A program made the position numbers and the translations under genes. DNA of 64,000 nt, taken from contig CAWBTA010000005.1 in assembly GCA_963791625.1 (NCBI GenBank), positions 248,001-312,000 of the forward strand, written 5' to 3'. The notes below the pieces were generated by a model, which was given only the letters and a program-made list of their open reading frames with translations, had not been told where the DNA came from and did not search any database. Positions 62,394-64,000 of this stretch are shown one piece after another. The first letter of the stretch is position 1. Each line of letters starts with the position of its first letter. Origin of the DNA: JANMCE01 sp963791625. Lineage in GTDB: Bacteria; Actinomycetota; Acidimicrobiia; Acidimicrobiales; Ilumatobacteraceae.

Positions 62394-63407
62394 TCAGTCC
62401 TCCAGCACAACCGGCATGCCCGACTCCGCGCTTTCGTAGGATGCCAACACGAGGCGCACCGCCTCCAGGCCATCTTGCCCGGTGCATATGACCGGGCCGG
62501 TGCCGTCGATAGCGGCGAGGAAATTGGCGACGTGCTGTGAGTGAGACGGCAGGCCCTTGAGGTCGTACGTGGCGATGTCGAGATCAGCCCAAGTGGTGCC
62601 GGCTGACTCTCGAAAGCGATGCGTGAGTACGTTGGCGCCGACGCGGTTGTCACATTCGAGTGAGCCCTCGGTCCCGAAGATCCAAAACGCCTCCTGCCAA
62701 CCCGTGCCGGTCCAGGCAACTTCGACCTGACCGAGTGCGCCTGACGCGAAACCGAGCGAGGAGATGGCGGTGTCTTCCACTTCGATGTCGAACTTGAGCG
62801 TGGCGATACGGGCGAACACGTCACGCACATCACCACCCAGGTAGCGGGCCAAGTCGAAGAGATGACAGCCGTTGTCGAGCAGCGTGCCGCCACCCGAGTG
62901 CGCTTTCGAACCGAACACGCCGCGAACCTCGGCCGCGCCGCCCCAGTCGTGGGCTTGGCGGAGTCGGGCATAGGTGACCTGGCCGATGCCGCCTGCGTCG
63001 ATGATCTGCTTGGCCTTCGCGGCCGCCGCCCACGAGCGCATGTGATGGCCGACCTGGAACACGACCCCCGCCATGGCGCAGGCGTCGATCATCTCCTGCG
63101 CGTCGGCCAGGTTCATCGACACCGGCTTTTCGCACAGCACGTGCTTGCCGGCCTTGGCCGCGGCGACCGTGATGGGGTGATGCGAGGAGTTCGGCGTGCA
63201 GATCGACACCGCCTCCACGGCAGGGTCGGCCAGCAGATCCTCATAACGCTCATAGCCCGATACAACGTCCCAGGCGTTCTGGCGCTGCGCGAGCGTCGCC
63301 GGGTTGACGTCGGCAACCGCGACGATGTCTGCCCCCGCGAGTTTGTAGCCATCGACGTGGGCCTGCGCAATGCCACCCGACCCGATGATGCCTATCCGAC
63401 GCGCCAT
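62394..63407 (-). CDS. Gfo/Idh/MocA family NAD(P)-dependent oxidoreductase
   Basis: The 337-residue product has the Rossmann motif IGIIGSGGIAQAHVDGY (about residues 5-21), VAVADVNPATLAQRQN and the family's catalytic-site motif CEKPVSMNLADAQ (about 92-104), with Lys as proton-relay residue. A second, larger alpha/beta domain follows (GGTLLDNGCHLFDLARYLGG). The enzymes oxidise or reduce sugars, inositols or their derivatives. The ATG overlaps the stop of the ThuA-like gene (TGATG), so the two are co-translated; ThuA-like and Gfo/Idh/MocA pairs are common in sugar utilisation loci. The substrate cannot be named. Confidence 0.93.
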   Translation of the reverse strand: MARRIGIIGSGGIAQAHVDGYKLAGADIVAVADVNPATLAQRQNAWDVVSGYERYEDLLADPAVEAVSICTPNSSHHPITVAAAKAGKHVLCEKPVSMNLADAQEMIDACAMAGVVFQVGHHMRSWAAAAKAKQIIDAGGIGQVTYARLRQAHDWGGAAEVRGVFGSKAHSGGGTLLDNGCHLFDLARYLGGDVRDVFARIATLKFDIEVEDTAISSLGFASGALGQVEVAWTGTGWQEAFWIFGTEGSLECDNRVGANVLTHRFRESAGTTWADLDIATYDLKGLPSHSQHVANFLAAIDGTGPVICTGQDGLEAVRLVLASYESAESGMPVVLED

Positions 63408-64000
63408 CAGTTACCGACGCTCTCCGAGTTGGCCTTCGCCGCGGCGACCGCGCGGGCCGAGGCGCCGGGAACCCACTCAAGCGCTTCCACGTTCGGTGCG
63501 TCGTTGGTGGCGATGTTGACGGTGCGCGCTCCCCAACGGCAGGCGTTCGCAATGATGCGCACGATGTGTTCGTTGCGATAGGTGGCGTATTCCTCGTGGC
63601 CGGGGCGGAGGTACACGATCTGGCCATGGCCACGCTGCCATGTGGCACAACTGCGGAACACCTCACCACCCTGAAACCAACTGAGCATCAACAGCTTGTC
63701 AGGGGTAGGAACGTCGAAACGCTCGCCGTACATTTCCTCCATCTCCAACTCGAAGTACGGGGGAATACCAGCCATGACCGGGTGCGCCGGCTCAACAACC
63801 CACAGCCGTTCCTTCTCGTTGGCTTCACGCCATGTGAGTGAGCAGTTGGTGCCCATGAGGCGACGGAAAATCTTCGAGTAGTGACCGGAGTGCAGCACGA
63901 TGAGACCCATACCGCTCAGCACCTGCTGGTGCACCTTGTCAACGATGGCGTCGTCGACCAGATGATGACCCATATGACCCCACCAGATCATCACGTCGGT
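63407..64000 (-). CDS. ThuA-like (trehalose utilisation) protein, partial at the right edge
   Basis: The frame is open through the right edge of the window (TDVMIWWGHMGHHLVDDAIV at the visible start), so the N-terminus is missing. The class I glutamine amidotransferase-like fold of ThuA proteins can be seen: DVMIWWGHMGHHLV, LSGMGLIVLHSGHYSKIF, FELEMEEMYGERFDVPTPD, and GGEVFRSCATWQRGHGQIVYLRPGHEE in part. About 197 residues are visible of roughly 240 expected. ThuA-like proteins act in trehalose or sugar utilisation in rhizobia, but the biochemistry is unclear. It is coupled to the downstream oxidoreductase by a one-base overlap. Confidence 0.9.
   Translation of the reverse strand, partial: TDVMIWWGHMGHHLVDDAIVDKVHQQVLSGMGLIVLHSGHYSKIFRRLMGTNCSLTWREANEKERLWVVEPAHPVMAGIPPYFELEMEEMYGERFDVPTPDKLLMLSWFQGGEVFRSCATWQRGHGQIVYLRPGHEEYATYRNEHIVRIIANACRWGARTVNIATNDAPNVEALEWVPGASARAVAAAKANSESVGN

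Overview
The window is high-GC, densely packed bacterial DNA. DUF222/HNH (13E12-type) endonuclease, an AfsR/SARP regulator, one-polypeptide acyl-CoA carboxylase, paired acyl-CoA dehydrogenases, LPxTG surface anchoring and apparently leaderless starts point to an actinobacterium. A free-living member of the Acidimicrobiia (Ilumatobacter-like) is my best guess, but no marker gene proves it. I found no rRNA, tRNA, CRISPR array, integrase or insertion sequence.

Region by region. (1) 1-15.99 kb, minus strand: five overlapping genes, the last running off the left edge, built around a 3,295-residue protein with a DUF6603-like core. None has a signal peptide and none has a function I can name; this is the best candidate for an undescribed system. 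(2) 16.4-28.6 kb, minus: one gene for a surface protein of about 4,080 residues with a signal peptide, an N-terminal head domain, about 34 SdrD/Cna-B-like modules with calcium-loop motifs and an LPVTG wall-sorting signal. Part of it is a 624-bp tandem repeat. (3) 28.8-47.2 kb: a catabolic island with a TetR regulator, crotonases, HpcH/HpaI aldolase, acyl-CoA ligase, SMP-30 lactonase, SDR, quinone oxidoreductase, a biotin-dependent acyl-CoA carboxylase split by a one-base frameshift, a TauD-like oxygenase, two overlapping acyl-CoA dehydrogenases (one without the catalytic Glu), a MetE-like protein, an HpaB-type flavin hydroxylase and a kinase-like protein. Together they suggest CoA-thioester breakdown of a branched, cyclic or aromatic compound; the substrate is not evident. 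(4) 47.2-48.1 kb: a decayed DUF234-type ATPase and a strong hairpin. (5) 48.1-55.3 kb: MtfA-type peptidase, a large SARP/AfsR regulator divergent from a tautomerase-cupin pair, the DUF222 nuclease with a LexA-like box, and an ABM-domain membrane protein. (6) 55.3-64 kb: uridine phosphorylase, trans-aconitate methyltransferase-like protein, a VapBC toxin-antitoxin pair, beta-carbonic anhydrase, a membrane diguanylate cyclase, secreted or membrane proteins, and a ThuA/Gfo-Idh-MocA pair cut by the right edge.

Many genes overlap by 1 or 4 bases (ATGA, GTGA, TGATG), which suggests translational coupling within the operons. Function calls rest on motifs and family resemblance read by eye; no database search was run.
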